From an uncultured Collinsella sp. (lineage in GTDB: Bacteria; Actinomycetota; Coriobacteriia; Coriobacteriales; Coriobacteriaceae), in assembly GCA_900543605.1 (NCBI GenBank), contig UQSK01000002.1:50130-114129 (forward strand): 64,000 nt of DNA, given 5' to 3'. The notes under the pieces are model-generated. The model was not told the origin of the DNA. It did not search any database and was given only the letters and a program-made list of their open reading frames with translations. Below, one piece after another: positions 8,446-16,927 of this stretch. A program made the translations under genes and the position numbers. Numbering within the stretch: position 1 is the stretch's first letter; each line of letters begins with the position of its first letter.

Positions 8446-9282
8446 ATGCAGATGGTCGAGCTGCCTAGCTGGCTTGCGGTCGAGGAGCGATACGAGCCCG
8501 TGGGGGCTCGGCATCGTGTGATGCAAAAGAACGTCCTGCACCTGGCGAGCCTGCTTGAGCGGGTTCGCCTGGGTGGGGGCGCGCACGAGGGCGGGTCGAT
8601 GGTCGACCGCGCCCTTTCTTGCGTTTCGGCTCCGGTGCGCCTGGTGGGGATGTTCGACTGCGTTCTATGCGTGTGTCTGACGCAGAGCCCGCTGTACCTC
8701 ATGTTGATGGCGGCTATCGCGCTGGTGCTGGTCGCGGTGCGCCCCGCACGCGGGCTGCGTGCGACCATTGTACCGGCGCTCGGCGCCACGGGGCTTGCGG
8801 TGGTTCTGGCATTGCCTGCCCTGCTGCTGGGCGCGTCTGCCACGGGCGCCATGCTCAAGATTGCGCTCAAGACCTTCATTAATGTGTCGCTGGTGCTGGG
8901 CGTTTCGTGGACGCTTACCTGGAGCCGCATGTCGGCGGCGCTCAAAATGCTGCACCTGCCCGACGAGGTCATCTTTACCTTTGATATGGCACTCAAGCAT
9001 ATCGAGGTGCTGGGACGCACGGCGCACGATCTGTGCGAATCGGTCATGCTGCGCAGCGTTGGCCGTGCGCCTGAGGGATTTTCGCGTACCGATTCGATCG
9101 CGGGTATCATGGGCATGACGTTTATCAAGGCGATGGAATGCAGCCGCGCGATGGACGAGGCCATGCTCTGCCGCGGCTTTGCCGGTGTGTATCCGGCTCC
9201 TGCGCGGAGCGGCTTTGGCTGGCGCGATGCGGTTTACGCGGTCGTTGTGGTTCTGCTCGCCGTGTTGTGCGCGGTGCTGTAG
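8446..9282 (+). CDS. cbiQ: ECF transporter transmembrane component
   Basis: T-component that couples ATP hydrolysis to the substrate-binding subunit of the importer. The 278-residue protein has an N-terminal cytoplasmic segment of about 60 residues, then several membrane segments between about residues 60 and 160, and the coupling helices with SVMLRSVGR and SRAMDEAMLCRGF, which correspond to the family's Ala-Arg-Gly motifs (here RSVG and CRG). The C-terminus is another membrane segment. It starts 4 bases after nikMN and is followed by the ATPase. Its specific symbol could be nikQ if the system carries nickel. Confidence 0.88.
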   Translation: MQMVELPSWLAVEERYEPVGARHRVMQKNVLHLASLLERVRLGGGAHEGGSMVDRALSCVSAPVRLVGMFDCVLCVCLTQSPLYLMLMAAIALVLVAVRPARGLRATIVPALGATGLAVVLALPALLLGASATGAMLKIALKTFINVSLVLGVSWTLTWSRMSAALKMLHLPDEVIFTFDMALKHIEVLGRTAHDLCESVMLRSVGRAPEGFSRTDSIAGIMGMTFIKAMECSRAMDEAMLCRGFAGVYPAPARSGFGWRDAVYAVVVVLLAVLCAVL

Positions 9283-9326
9283 CGCGGGCGGTCGATCCGT
9301 TGATGTGAATAGGGAAGGGCGACGTT

Positions 9327-10097
9327 TTGGCAAACGATACGAATAACGCGATGGGCGCGAGCGGTGCTGCTGGCGCTGAGACCACGCCGCTCATCGAGTT
9401 TCGCGACGTGGTGTTTTCCTATGCGGGCCATACGGTGGTCGACGGCGTTTCGCTGCAGGTGGACCGTGGAGAGCTCGTTGCCCTGCTAGGTCCCAACGGC
9501 TGCGGCAAGACGACGATCATGCGCCTTATTAACGGCCTTGAACTCGCTGACGCAGGGGCATACCTGTTTGATGGGCACGTGATCGATGCGGCGTTTCTAA
9601 AGGATTCCGCGGCCGCTCAGCGTTTTCATCAGCGCGTGGGCTTTGTGTTCCAGAATGCCGATGCGCAGCTCTTTTGCGCCACGGTGGGCGAGGAGATCGC
9701 GTTTGGCCCGGCTCAAATGGGACTGCCGGCAGACGAGCTCGAGCGCCGCGTGCGCGATGCCATGGGGCTGTTCCAGGTTGCCGACCTTGCCGACGCCTCT
9801 CCCTATCAGCTCTCGGGCGGGCAAAAGAAGCGCGTTGCGCTGGCTGCGGTGGTGTCGATGAACCCGGATATCTTGGTCCTCGACGAGCCTACCAATGGAC
9901 TCGACGAGGATTCATGCGACATCGTGGTCAACTTCTTGCTGGCCTACGTCGCGGCGGGTAAGACGGTCTTGATGAGCACGCATCACCAGGATTTGGTGCG
10001 GCGCCTGGGTGCCCGTGCAATCTATATCGATCGATATCACCATGTGGTCGAGGCACCTTCGCCGTCGTATGGAACCGAAAGCGGTGCTACGGACTAG
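9327..10097 (+). CDS. cbiO: ECF transporter ATP-binding protein
   Basis: ATPase that powers the metal importer at the inner face of the membrane. In order: Walker A LLGPNGCGKTTIMRL, Q-loop FVFQNADAQLFCATVGEEIAFGP (split here by the ECF-typical NADAQLF), signature LSGGQKKRVALA, Walker B DILVLDEPTNGLD and the switch histidine in MSTHHQD. The length of 256 residues is normal. The start is a TTG at 9327 with AGGGAAGG 8 bases upstream; the first 20 residues are poorly conserved, so a later start is possible. It ends the three-gene operon. Confidence 0.93.
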   Translation: MANDTNNAMGASGAAGAETTPLIEFRDVVFSYAGHTVVDGVSLQVDRGELVALLGPNGCGKTTIMRLINGLELADAGAYLFDGHVIDAAFLKDSAAAQRFHQRVGFVFQNADAQLFCATVGEEIAFGPAQMGLPADELERRVRDAMGLFQVADLADASPYQLSGGQKKRVALAAVVSMNPDILVLDEPTNGLDEDSCDIVVNFLLAYVAAGKTVLMSTHHQDLVRRLGARAIYIDRYHHVVEAPSPSYGTESGATD

Positions 10098-10177
10098 TTG
10101 CTGCGTAGAGCGTGCGTAGCCGCCCGCGCGGCTTTGCCGTGATGGTATAGTTATCCAGGTTTTTTATGGGGGTGGCT

Positions 10178-11026
10178 ATGCCAAGTTGGAACATTCATAT
10201 CGCTCAGACGGAGCGTTTGCTGGAGCGCACCGGTGCGCTTGCCAATAGCGTGCGCGACCGCAATGCCTTTTTGTTTGGCTGCGTGGTTCCGGATATCTTC
10301 GTGGGCTATATGGTCCCTGGCATCGCCGATCCCATCCCGTACCGCATTACGCACTTTGCAAAGCCCGAGCCTATCCCTAAGCCTCGTGAGCATGAGTTCT
10401 GGGATACCTATGTGGCACCGTTGCTTAAAAGTTCGCCCACCGGTGCGCCAGCCGCGGCTACCTCGATTGTCGAGGAGCGCGAGCGACTGAATCGCGTGCA
10501 CTATCCCCAGCGCTACAAGGATGCCGAGCCGGTTGCCGGTCCCGGCGCCTGTGAGTTCTCGCTTGCGTCCGAGGACGTGGCGCAGTCGTTGCTCGATTTG
10601 ACACTGGGTGTCTGGTCGCATCTGGTGGCCGATACCGTATGGAATACGCGCGTGAATCAGTACCTGGAGGCGCACGGCGGCAAGCCGTGCGAGGAGTTCC
10701 GCATTAAAAAGCAAGGTGACTTTGACTGGTTTGGCAAGACGCTCGGCATTGTTTCGATTCCGCGCGCGACCGATCGCCTGTATACTGCGGCGACGCGTTT
10801 TGGGCAGTATCCCATCCATAAGGAGTATGTGCTCAAGACCATCGGCGTTATGCACGAGATCGTGCGCGAAAACCCCGGCGAGCCCGACCATCCGCCATAC
10901 CGCCTGCTGACCGAGGAATTCTTCGACGAAACGTTTACCGAGGTCATCGAGCTGACCGAGGCGGGTTTTGCGGCTCGCGTTGCCGCTTCTGACGTCCCCG
11001 CAGTCCCTCTGATCGCTAGCTGCTAG
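10178..11026 (+). CDS. Zinc-dependent phospholipase C-like protein
   Basis: A 282-residue protein that resembles the PF00882 family of zinc-dependent phospholipase C-like proteins, judged from MPSWNIHIAQTERLL at the N-terminus, NAFLFGCVVPDIFVGYMVPG, and WSHLVADTVWN in the middle. The His and Asp residues in these three stretches are where that family holds its metals. No signal peptide is evident, so a secreted phospholipase is unlikely and the substrate is unknown. The start at 10178 is preferred because GGGGGTGG sits 5 bases upstream and the family starts MPSWNIH; an ATG at 10166 is the alternative. TATAGT at 10146 may be its -10 box. Confidence 0.65.
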   Translation: MPSWNIHIAQTERLLERTGALANSVRDRNAFLFGCVVPDIFVGYMVPGIADPIPYRITHFAKPEPIPKPREHEFWDTYVAPLLKSSPTGAPAAATSIVEERERLNRVHYPQRYKDAEPVAGPGACEFSLASEDVAQSLLDLTLGVWSHLVADTVWNTRVNQYLEAHGGKPCEEFRIKKQGDFDWFGKTLGIVSIPRATDRLYTAATRFGQYPIHKEYVLKTIGVMHEIVRENPGEPDHPPYRLLTEEFFDETFTEVIELTEAGFAARVAASDVPAVPLIASC

Positions 11027-11164
11027 CCGGCCGGCTTGACGGTGAACAGTTCACCCCAATTGACCAACGGCTCCCCTCGCAGGGCGTCTTCGGTGGTGCG
11101 CTCGGTATCGGAGAGGCTTGCGACTGAACGCAAATCGATGAAGTGACATATGGAGAAGGTCTTA

Positions 11165-11200
11165 AAAAAGGGGCCCGGAAGGCAATGCCTTCCGGGCCCC
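11165..11200. terminator. Strong terminator shared by two convergent genes
   Basis: A perfect 13-bp stem GGGGCCCGGAAGG / CCTTCCGGGCCCC around CAATG is preceded by AAAAAA on the plus strand, which becomes a U-run for the minus-strand pyk transcript. It is primarily the pyk terminator. Confidence 0.9.
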
Positions 11201-11230
11201 TTGCAATGCAAATTTGCTTGCAAGTACGAT

Positions 11231-12691
11231 TTAGCGCACCTGAGCGACGTAAGCGACGTTGGTCGAGGAGACCTTATCCTCGAGTTGGACGCTCATGCGG
11301 GGATCGCCAGCGGTAGCGACGGTCAGATCGCCGGCCTCAACGTAGCCGAGCTCCTTAGCGGTCTCGATCGCCTTGACGATCGTGCCGTTGACGGTGCCCT
11401 GGGTGATCTCGGCCTGGTGCGGGATAACGCCCCAGTACATAATCATCTGCTGGACGGCCCACTCGTGGCGGGAGAACGCGCAGATCGGCATGTTGGGACG
11501 GAAGTGCGAGATCAGGCGAGCGGTGCGACCGGTGGTCGTCGGCACGGTGATGCACTTGGCGCCAACGGTGGTGGCCATGTTCACAGCGGACATACCCACA
11601 ACGTTGTTGACGACGCGGGTGCCGTGGGCGTCGGCCGGAACCTCGAGCGGAGCGTGAGCCGGGAGGTACTTCTCGGTCTCGAGAGCAATGCTGGCCTGCA
11701 TCTTGACGGCCTCGACCGGGTACTTACCGGCAGCGGACTCGCCGGACAGCATAACGGCGTCGGTGCCGTCGTAGATGGCGTTAGCAACGTCGGCAACCTC
11801 GGCGCGCGTCGGGCGCGGGTTCTGCTGCATGGAGTCGAGCATCTGCGTAGCGGTGATGACGGGCTTGTAGGCCGCGTTGCACTTGGCGATGATCTCCTTC
11901 TGGATGTGGGGAACGAGCTCGGGCTTGATCTCGATGCCCAGGTCGCCACGGGCGACCATGATGCCGTCGGATGCCTCGAGGATCTCATCGAAGTTCTCGA
12001 CGCCCAGGGCGCACTCGATCTTCGGGAAGATCGTCACGTGCTCGCCACCGTTCTCGCGGCAAAGCTCGCGGATACCGCGGACGGACTCGCCGTCGCGGAT
12101 GAAGGAAGCGGCGATGTAGTCGATGTTCTCGGTCAGGCCAAAGAGGATGTCCTGACGATCGCGCTCGGTGATGGCGGGCAGCGAGATGTTGACGTTGGGC
12201 ATGTTGACGCCCTTGCGCTCGCCGATCAGGCCGTCGTTCTTGACGACGCAGGTCATGTCCTGGCCGTCGACGGACTCGACCTCGAGGGCAACCAGGCCGT
12301 CATCGATCAGGATGAGGGAGCCCTTCTCGACCTCGGAGGGCAGAGCCAGGTAGTCGAGGGAGATGTGCTCAGCGGTGCCGTGGAAATCCTCGGACGTGGG
12401 CTGAGCGGTGACGACGATCTTGTCGCCGGTCTTGACGGCAACCTTCTTGCCATCGACCAAAAGGCCGGTGCGGACCTCGGGGCCCTTGGTGTCGAGCAGG
12501 ATGCCGACGGGCATGCCGAGCTCCTTGGAAATACGGCGGACGCGCTCGATGCGACCGTGGTGCTCGTCGTAGGAGCCGTGCGAGAAGTTAAAACGGGCGA
12601 CGTTCATGCCCGCTTTGATCATCTCGCGGATGGTCTCGTCGCTATCGCAGGCGGGACCCATGGTGCATACAATCTTAGTGCGCTTGTACAT
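11231..12691 (-). CDS. pyk: Pyruvate kinase
   Basis: Final step of glycolysis: phosphoenolpyruvate + ADP to pyruvate + ATP. The 486-residue protein starts MYKRTKIVCTMGPA, with RFNFSHG (substrate and K+ binding), the B-domain lid (about residues 70-170), IFPKIECALGVENFDEIL, the catalytic signature DGIMVARGDLGIE near residue 245, and ITATQMLDSM. The C-terminal domain is the standard allosteric domain, without the extra phosphoenolpyruvate-utiliser-like domain of bacilli. GGAGG lies 6 bases before the ATG, and a consensus TATAAT lies about 65 bases upstream, fitting a highly expressed gene. Confidence 0.97.
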   Translation of the reverse strand: MYKRTKIVCTMGPACDSDETIREMIKAGMNVARFNFSHGSYDEHHGRIERVRRISKELGMPVGILLDTKGPEVRTGLLVDGKKVAVKTGDKIVVTAQPTSEDFHGTAEHISLDYLALPSEVEKGSLILIDDGLVALEVESVDGQDMTCVVKNDGLIGERKGVNMPNVNISLPAITERDRQDILFGLTENIDYIAASFIRDGESVRGIRELCRENGGEHVTIFPKIECALGVENFDEILEASDGIMVARGDLGIEIKPELVPHIQKEIIAKCNAAYKPVITATQMLDSMQQNPRPTRAEVADVANAIYDGTDAVMLSGESAAGKYPVEAVKMQASIALETEKYLPAHAPLEVPADAHGTRVVNNVVGMSAVNMATTVGAKCITVPTTTGRTARLISHFRPNMPICAFSRHEWAVQQMIMYWGVIPHQAEITQGTVNGTIVKAIETAKELGYVEAGDLTVATAGDPRMSVQLEDKVSSTNVAYVAQVR

Positions 12692-12754
12692 TCAGACCTC
12701 CATCTGACATCGTCTTGCGCTGATAGATAAACCATAAGAAATAAAACTGAGATG

Positions 12755-12786
12755 ATTATAACGAAATGACGACCGAATACCCCAAA
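12755..12786 (-). promoter_or_regulatory. Promoter of pyk
   Basis: On the minus strand a perfect TATAAT (complement of 12755-12760) is preceded, about 18 bases upstream, by TGGGGT/TTGGGG, a weak -35. The surrounding 440-base gap (12692-13132) is markedly AT-rich compared with the genes. It holds this promoter, the promoter of the ATPase in the other direction, and a small hairpin CGGTC/GACCG near 12941-12965. Confidence 0.5.
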
Positions 12787-12984
12787 AAATCGACCGTATG
12801 CCGAATTAGAAGTTCATTTTTTGCGGAAAAACGGTATATGCAAAAACTTTACCAACCGTTCTAACCGCTGCTATCTGGGCGATATTTTAGTTCGATGATG
12901 CGCCGAAGAAAAAACGTTTTATCAATGTTGAGCATCACACGGTCTGCACCGTTGCTTATGGACCGTATTTCCAAATGGATTGTT

Positions 12985-13014
12985 TTGGCTAGACGCGTTG
13001 CTTTGGGGTACCAT
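12985..13014 (+). promoter_or_regulatory. Promoter of the P-type ATPase gene
   Basis: TTGGCT at 12985-12990 and TACCAT at 13009-13014 are separated by 18 bases. Transcription would start near 13021, leaving a leader of about 110 bases with two hairpins. Confidence 0.4.
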
Positions 13015-13068
13015 AGCTCCACTATCAACTGCCGCTCAGCACGGCAGCCTTGATGAGCCCTTGCCCTT

Positions 13069-13125
13069 CTCCTGGGAATTATGATCGGGCATCAATCTGC
13101 TGAGTGGCCCGAATCCCAGGAGGGG
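13069..13125 (+). promoter_or_regulatory. Hairpin that sequesters the ATPase ribosome binding site
   Basis: CTCCTGGGA at 13069-13077 is perfectly complementary to TCCCAGGAG at 13114-13122, and an inner stem CGGGC (13086-13090) / GCCCG (13107-13111) stacks within it. The right arm contains most of the Shine-Dalgarno sequence AGGAGGGG (13118-13125), 7 bases before the ATG. An upstream hairpin CTGCCG/CGGCAG lies at 13029-13046. The layout suggests translational control, perhaps by an ion or protein; I do not recognise a known riboswitch consensus. Confidence 0.55.
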
Positions 13126-13132
13126 ACTCTAT

Positions 13133-15814
13133 ATGCAAAAGGAATACCTGTCCGCTGCGGCGGAGGTGCTCAGCGACCAAGGTGTCGATGAGCACCTTGG
13201 CCTGAGCAACGACGAGGCGTCGTCGCGCCTCGCCAAGACAGGCCTTAACAAGCTCGAGGAAGCCGAGAAGACGCCGCTGTGGAAGCGTTTCTTTGAGCAG
13301 ATGGCCGACCCCATGGTCATCATGCTGATCGTTGCCGCCGTCATCAGCGCGCTCACGGGCATGGTCAAGGGCGAGCCCGACTTTGCCGATGTCGTCATCA
13401 TCATGTTCGTCGTTATCGTCAACTCGGTGCTGGGCGTGGTCCAGGAAGCCAAGAGCGAGGAGGCCCTCGAGGCCCTGCAGGAGATGAGCGCGGCGCAGTC
13501 CAAGGTACTGCGCGACGGCAAGCTCGTGCACCTGCCGAGCGCCGAGCTCGTGCCCGGCGACGTGATCATGCTCGAGGCGGGCGACTCCGTCCCGGCCGAC
13601 TGCCGCGTCCTCGAGAGCGCCACGATGAAGATCGAAGAGGCCGCACTCACCGGCGAGTCCGTGCCCGTAGAGAAGCACGCCAACGTGATCGAGCTTGCCG
13701 CGGGCACCGATGACGTGCCGCTCGGCGATCGCAAGAACATGTGCTACATGGGTTCCACCGTTGTGTACGGCCGTGGCCGCGCCGTCGTGGTCGGCACCGG
13801 CATGGATACCGAGATGGGCAAGATTGCCGGTGCCCTGGCCGAGGCCAAGGAAGAGCTTACGCCGCTGCAGGTGAAGCTTGCCGAGCTCAGCCGCATCCTC
13901 ACCATTATGGTGATCGTCATCTGCGTCGTGATCTTTGGCGTCGATATCCTCCGCCACGGCGTGGGCAACGTCCTTACCGATCCGACTGCCTTGCTCGACA
14001 CCTTTATGGTCGCCGTTTCGCTCGCCGTCGCCGCCATCCCCGAGGGCCTGGTCGCCGTCGTGACCATCGTGCTGTCGCTTGGCGTGACCAAGATGGCCAA
14101 GCGCCAGGCGATTATCCGCAAGCTCTCTGCCGTCGAGACGCTCGGCTGCACGCAGACTATTTGCTCCGACAAGACCGGCACCCTTACCCAAAACAAGATG
14201 ACCGTCGTCAAGCACGAGCTCGCCGCGCCTAAGGAGAAGTTCCTGGCCGGTATGGCCCTTTGCTCCGATGCCCAGTGGGACGAGGAGCTGGGCGAGGCCG
14301 TGGGCGAGCCGACCGAGTGCGCGCTCGTCAACGATGCCGGCAAGGCGGGCCTCACTGGCCTGACTGCCGAGCATCCGCGCGTGGGCGAGGCCCCGTTTGA
14401 CTCGGGCCGTAAGATGATGTCCGTGGTCGTCGAGACCCTGGATGGCGAGTACGAGCAGTACACCAAGGGCGCACCCGACGTGGTGATTGGCCTGTGCACC
14501 CATATCTACGAGGGCGAAAAGGTCGTCCCCCTGACCGAGGAGCGTCGCGCCGAGCTCGTGGCCGCCAACAAGGCCATGGCCGACGAGGCCCTGCGCGTTC
14601 TGGCGCTGGCAAGCCGCACCTACACCGAGGTCCCGAGCGACTGCAGCCCCGCTGCGCTCGAGCACGACCTGGTCTTCTGCGGCCTGTCTGGCATGATCGA
14701 CCCTGTCCGCCCCGAGGTCGCCGACGCCATCCGCGAGGCCCACGACGCCGGTATTCGCACCGTCATGATCACGGGCGACCATATCGACACCGCCGTTGCC
14801 ATTGCCAAGCAGCTGGGAATCGTCACCGATCGCAGCCATGCCATCACCGGTGCCGACCTCGATCGCATGAGCGACGAGGAGCTCGACGCACACATCGAGG
14901 ACTACGGCGTGTACGCCCGCGTCCAGCCCGAGCACAAGACCCGCATCGTCGAGGCTTGGAAGTCGCGCGACCAGATCGTCGCCATGACGGGCGACGGCGT
15001 CAACGACGCCCCGTCCATCAAGCGCGCCGACATCGGCGTTGGCATGGGCATCACCGGCACCGACGTCACCAAGAACGTTGCCGATATGGTGCTTGCCGAC
15101 GACAACTTCGCCACCATCATCGGTGCCTGTGAAGAGGGCCGTCGCATCTACGACAACATCCGCAAGGTCATTCAGTTCCTGCTTTCGGCCAACCTTGCCG
15201 AGGTCTTCTCGGTATTCATCGCCACGCTCATCGGCTTTACCATCTTCCAGCCGGTGCAGCTGCTGTGGGTGAACCTGGTCACCGACTGTTTCCCCGCGCT
15301 CGCGCTGGGCATGGAGGACGCCGAGGGCGACATCATGAAGCGCAAGCCGCGCAACGCCAAGGACGGCGTCTTTGCCGGCAATATGGGTCTGGACTGCGTG
15401 GTCCAGGGCCTGATCATCACCGTGCTGGTGCTGGCGAGCTTCTTTGTGGGCGTGTACTTTGACATGGGCTACATCCACATCGCCGATATGATCGCCGGCA
15501 ATGCCGACGAGGAAGGCGTGATGATGGCGTTCATCACGCTCAACATGGTTGAGATTTTCCACTGCTTCAATATGCGCAGCCGTCGTGCGTCGCTGTTCAC
15601 CATGAAGAAGCAGAACAAGTGGCTGTGGGCTTCCGCCGCGCTGGCACTGGTGCTGACGGTGATCGTGACCGTGCAGCCGACGCTTGCCGAGATGTTCTTT
15701 GGCCCCGTGACGCTTGAGCTCAAGGGCGTTCTTGCCGCGCTGGGTCTGGCCTTCCTGATCATCCCGCTTATGGAGATCTACAAGGCGATCATGCGCGCGG
15801 TCGAGAAGGAGTAA
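13133..15814 (+). CDS. P2-type cation-transporting ATPase (calcium type)
   Basis: ATP-driven cation pump in the cytoplasmic membrane, probably exporting Ca2+ (PMCA/SERCA-like), 893 residues. In order: an N-terminal cation-ATPase domain (GLSNDEASSRLAKTGLNKL), two membrane helices (about residues 60-105), the actuator loop with LTGESVPVEK near residue 165, helices 3-4 with AAIPEGLVAVVTIVLS near residue 300, the phosphorylation site CSDKTGTLTQNKMTV near residue 345, the nucleotide-binding domain with KGAPDVV, the hinge TGDGVNDAPSIKRADIGVGMG near residue 620, and a six-helix C-terminal domain. PEGL in helix 4 is the calcium-type signature. Mn2+ or Na+ cannot be excluded. It is a single-gene unit with its own promoter, structured leader and terminator. 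Confidence 0.92.
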   Translation: MQKEYLSAAAEVLSDQGVDEHLGLSNDEASSRLAKTGLNKLEEAEKTPLWKRFFEQMADPMVIMLIVAAVISALTGMVKGEPDFADVVIIMFVVIVNSVLGVVQEAKSEEALEALQEMSAAQSKVLRDGKLVHLPSAELVPGDVIMLEAGDSVPADCRVLESATMKIEEAALTGESVPVEKHANVIELAAGTDDVPLGDRKNMCYMGSTVVYGRGRAVVVGTGMDTEMGKIAGALAEAKEELTPLQVKLAELSRILTIMVIVICVVIFGVDILRHGVGNVLTDPTALLDTFMVAVSLAVAAIPEGLVAVVTIVLSLGVTKMAKRQAIIRKLSAVETLGCTQTICSDKTGTLTQNKMTVVKHELAAPKEKFLAGMALCSDAQWDEELGEAVGEPTECALVNDAGKAGLTGLTAEHPRVGEAPFDSGRKMMSVVVETLDGEYEQYTKGAPDVVIGLCTHIYEGEKVVPLTEERRAELVAANKAMADEALRVLALASRTYTEVPSDCSPAALEHDLVFCGLSGMIDPVRPEVADAIREAHDAGIRTVMITGDHIDTAVAIAKQLGIVTDRSHAITGADLDRMSDEELDAHIEDYGVYARVQPEHKTRIVEAWKSRDQIVAMTGDGVNDAPSIKRADIGVGMGITGTDVTKNVADMVLADDNFATIIGACEEGRRIYDNIRKVIQFLLSANLAEVFSVFIATLIGFTIFQPVQLLWVNLVTDCFPALALGMEDAEGDIMKRKPRNAKDGVFAGNMGLDCVVQGLIITVLVLASFFVGVYFDMGYIHIADMIAGNADEEGVMMAFITLNMVEIFHCFNMRSRRASLFTMKKQNKWLWASAALALVLTVIVTVQPTLAEMFFGPVTLELKGVLAALGLAFLIIPLMEIYKAIMRAVEKE

Positions 15815-15826
15815 GTTAACCTGTCC

Positions 15827-15915
15827 GGGCCCGCCCCGGCGTGTTTTCTTCTTCGCTGGTCCTCGCGCTTCGCGCTGCGGGATCGCTCAGAAGAAAACAC
15901 TCCCGGGGCGGGCCC
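15827..15915. repeat. Large perfect-armed inverted repeat
   Basis: Outer arms GGGCCCGCCCCGG (15827-15839) and CCGGGGCGGGCCC (15903-15915), then inner arms GTGTTTTCTTC (15841-15851) and GAAGAAAACAC (15890-15900), enclose a loop with its own short palindrome near CGCGCTTCGCGC. It lies 13 bases after the ATPase stop and is followed by a separate ordinary terminator, so it is not needed for termination. It looks like a REP/BIME-type or miniature mobile element. Confidence 0.75.
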
Positions 15916-15974
15916 TGTGGTATCCTTGCTGGCTTTCTCGCGCGCGGATGAAAAAGGGCTGAGGGAAAGTTTGT

Positions 15975-16010
15975 GAGCTGGTCGGGCTTTGCCCGGCCAG
16001 CTCTATTTTT
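15975..16010 (+). terminator. Terminator after the P-type ATPase
   Basis: GAGCTGGTCGGGC at 15975-15987 pairs with GCCCGGCCAGCTC at 15991-16003, with a loop of three Ts and a trailing TATTTTT. Confidence 0.85.
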
Positions 16011-16073
16011 AGAGCATTTGCTCGACCGACTCTTTTTGTGAGCTGGATTGTATGGGGTTGAATCGGCGACGCG

Positions 16074-16403
16074 TTAGGAGAAGCCGGGAACGTCGCTGAA
16101 GGGGATTTGGGGCATAAAGAGAACGATGACGGCCATAATTCCCCAGTAGATTTGCAGAGGTAGCGGAGCCGATATCAGGGCATTAAAGAAGGACAAACCC
16201 TTTTTGCTTCCATATAGCTGGACCGAGCTGAGAAGAGCAATTCCAAAAGAGATGGCGCTCGGCCAGCATGCTTTGACAATGAGGCTAAGGAAATAGCATA
16301 TTAATGTTATCGCTATGCACCCAATGCCCCAGAGCCACTTCTTGTTGAGGAAATACTGGATACCCCATACACCAATTACGGGGGCAATGATGACTGGCAA
16401 CAT
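16074..16403 (-). CDS. Small membrane protein, possible immunity partner
   Basis: A 109-residue protein not recognised as a known family. It is almost entirely hydrophobic, with about four membrane segments (roughly residues 3-17, 24-46, 49-64 and 84-100), and has few charges. It is the last gene of a three-gene minus-strand operon: the stop of the upstream secreted-protein gene lies 9 bases before its ATG, and its ribosome site AGGATACGG overlaps that stop, so the two are translationally coupled. Small membrane proteins in this position are often immunity or export factors for a secreted peptide; that is inference only. Codon use is AT-richer than the flanking housekeeping genes. Confidence 0.65.
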   Translation of the reverse strand: MLPVIIAPVIGVWGIQYFLNKKWLWGIGCIAITLICYFLSLIVKACWPSAISFGIALLSSVQLYGSKKGLSFFNALISAPLPLQIYWGIMAVIVLFMPQIPFSDVPGFS

Positions 16404-16412
16404 AGCCGTATC

Positions 16413-16910
16413 CTAACTATTTATACAACGAATGTATTCTCCGGAGTTGGGGGGATAGACGCTGCAAGGTAGACGGTACGTGTTGCCTGCGGGTACGGGG
16501 CGTCCAAGGAGTTGCTTTGCTGCATACTCAGTCCAATAACCTCCGGTTATGCTTATGAACTTCTTAATAAGTCCGTCGATTACAACCCCCGTTACATAGC
16601 CGATGAGTTCTTTTCCAATAAAAATGGCAATTTTGACGATCCATTCTTTAGCGCCGCGTGTGGCAGCTGCTAAATCATCCAAAGACAGGGTCTGGAATCG
16701 ATCGATAATTTGGACATCTCCGTTTTCATCTAGTGCGTATGTCGTCCATCCTGTGCCGGACTCATTGACAGCTTCAATGTACTCTTCGGCAGAAGGGAAC
16801 TCTACTTCAAGAGGTTGCGCCTTAGATTGCTTTGGTGAAATGGCAATTGAGCAAAGCGCAACTGCGCTTGCGATGAATGACTTACGGCTTACGGGAACGT
16901 TACGTAGCAT
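16413..16910 (-). CDS. Secreted two-cysteine protein of unknown function
   Basis: A 165-residue protein with no family that I recognise. The start at 16910 is set by AGGAGG 6 bases upstream; the longer open frame to 16967 lacks one. Residues 1-30 are an export signal (VSRKSFIASAVALCSIA, ending near SKA) with an SRKSF that weakly recalls a Tat motif. The mature part has an acidic front half (about residues 32-75), then a glycine-rich segment in which hydrophobic residues alternate with lysines (WIVKIAIFIGKELIGYVTGV, to about residue 125), and a short tail with two cysteines 12 apart (LPCSVY and IRCINS). The mature body could form an amphipathic or pore-like helix closed by a disulfide. It lies between a thioredoxin-like gene and a small membrane-protein gene, a bacteriocin-like arrangement. 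Confidence 0.7.
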   Translation of the reverse strand: MLRNVPVSRKSFIASAVALCSIAISPKQSKAQPLEVEFPSAEEYIEAVNESGTGWTTYALDENGDVQIIDRFQTLSLDDLAAATRGAKEWIVKIAIFIGKELIGYVTGVVIDGLIKKFISITGGYWTEYAAKQLLGRPVPAGNTYRLPCSVYPPNSGEYIRCINS

Positions 16911-16927
16911 GTGTATCCTCCTGACAT

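Noticed and set aside
11040..11160. A minus-strand frame ending near the zinc-PLC gene that reads like coding sequence (ends GELFTVKPAG)
   Set aside because: It has no start codon after the pyk terminator except inside it, no ribosome site and no recognised family; it may be a remnant, but I cannot support a gene.
11150..12730. A 526-codon open frame on the plus strand
   Set aside because: Antisense shadow of pyk; it begins within the terminator and has no ribosome site.
13021..13132. A yybP-ykoY (manganese) riboswitch before the P-type ATPase
   Set aside because: The conserved loops of that family were not found; only an unassigned ribosome-site hairpin can be supported.
13079..15562. An 827-codon open frame on the minus strand
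   Set aside because: It is the antisense of the P-type ATPase gene, His/Gly/Asp-rich as expected from reverse complement of GC-rich codons, with no ribosome site or family motif.
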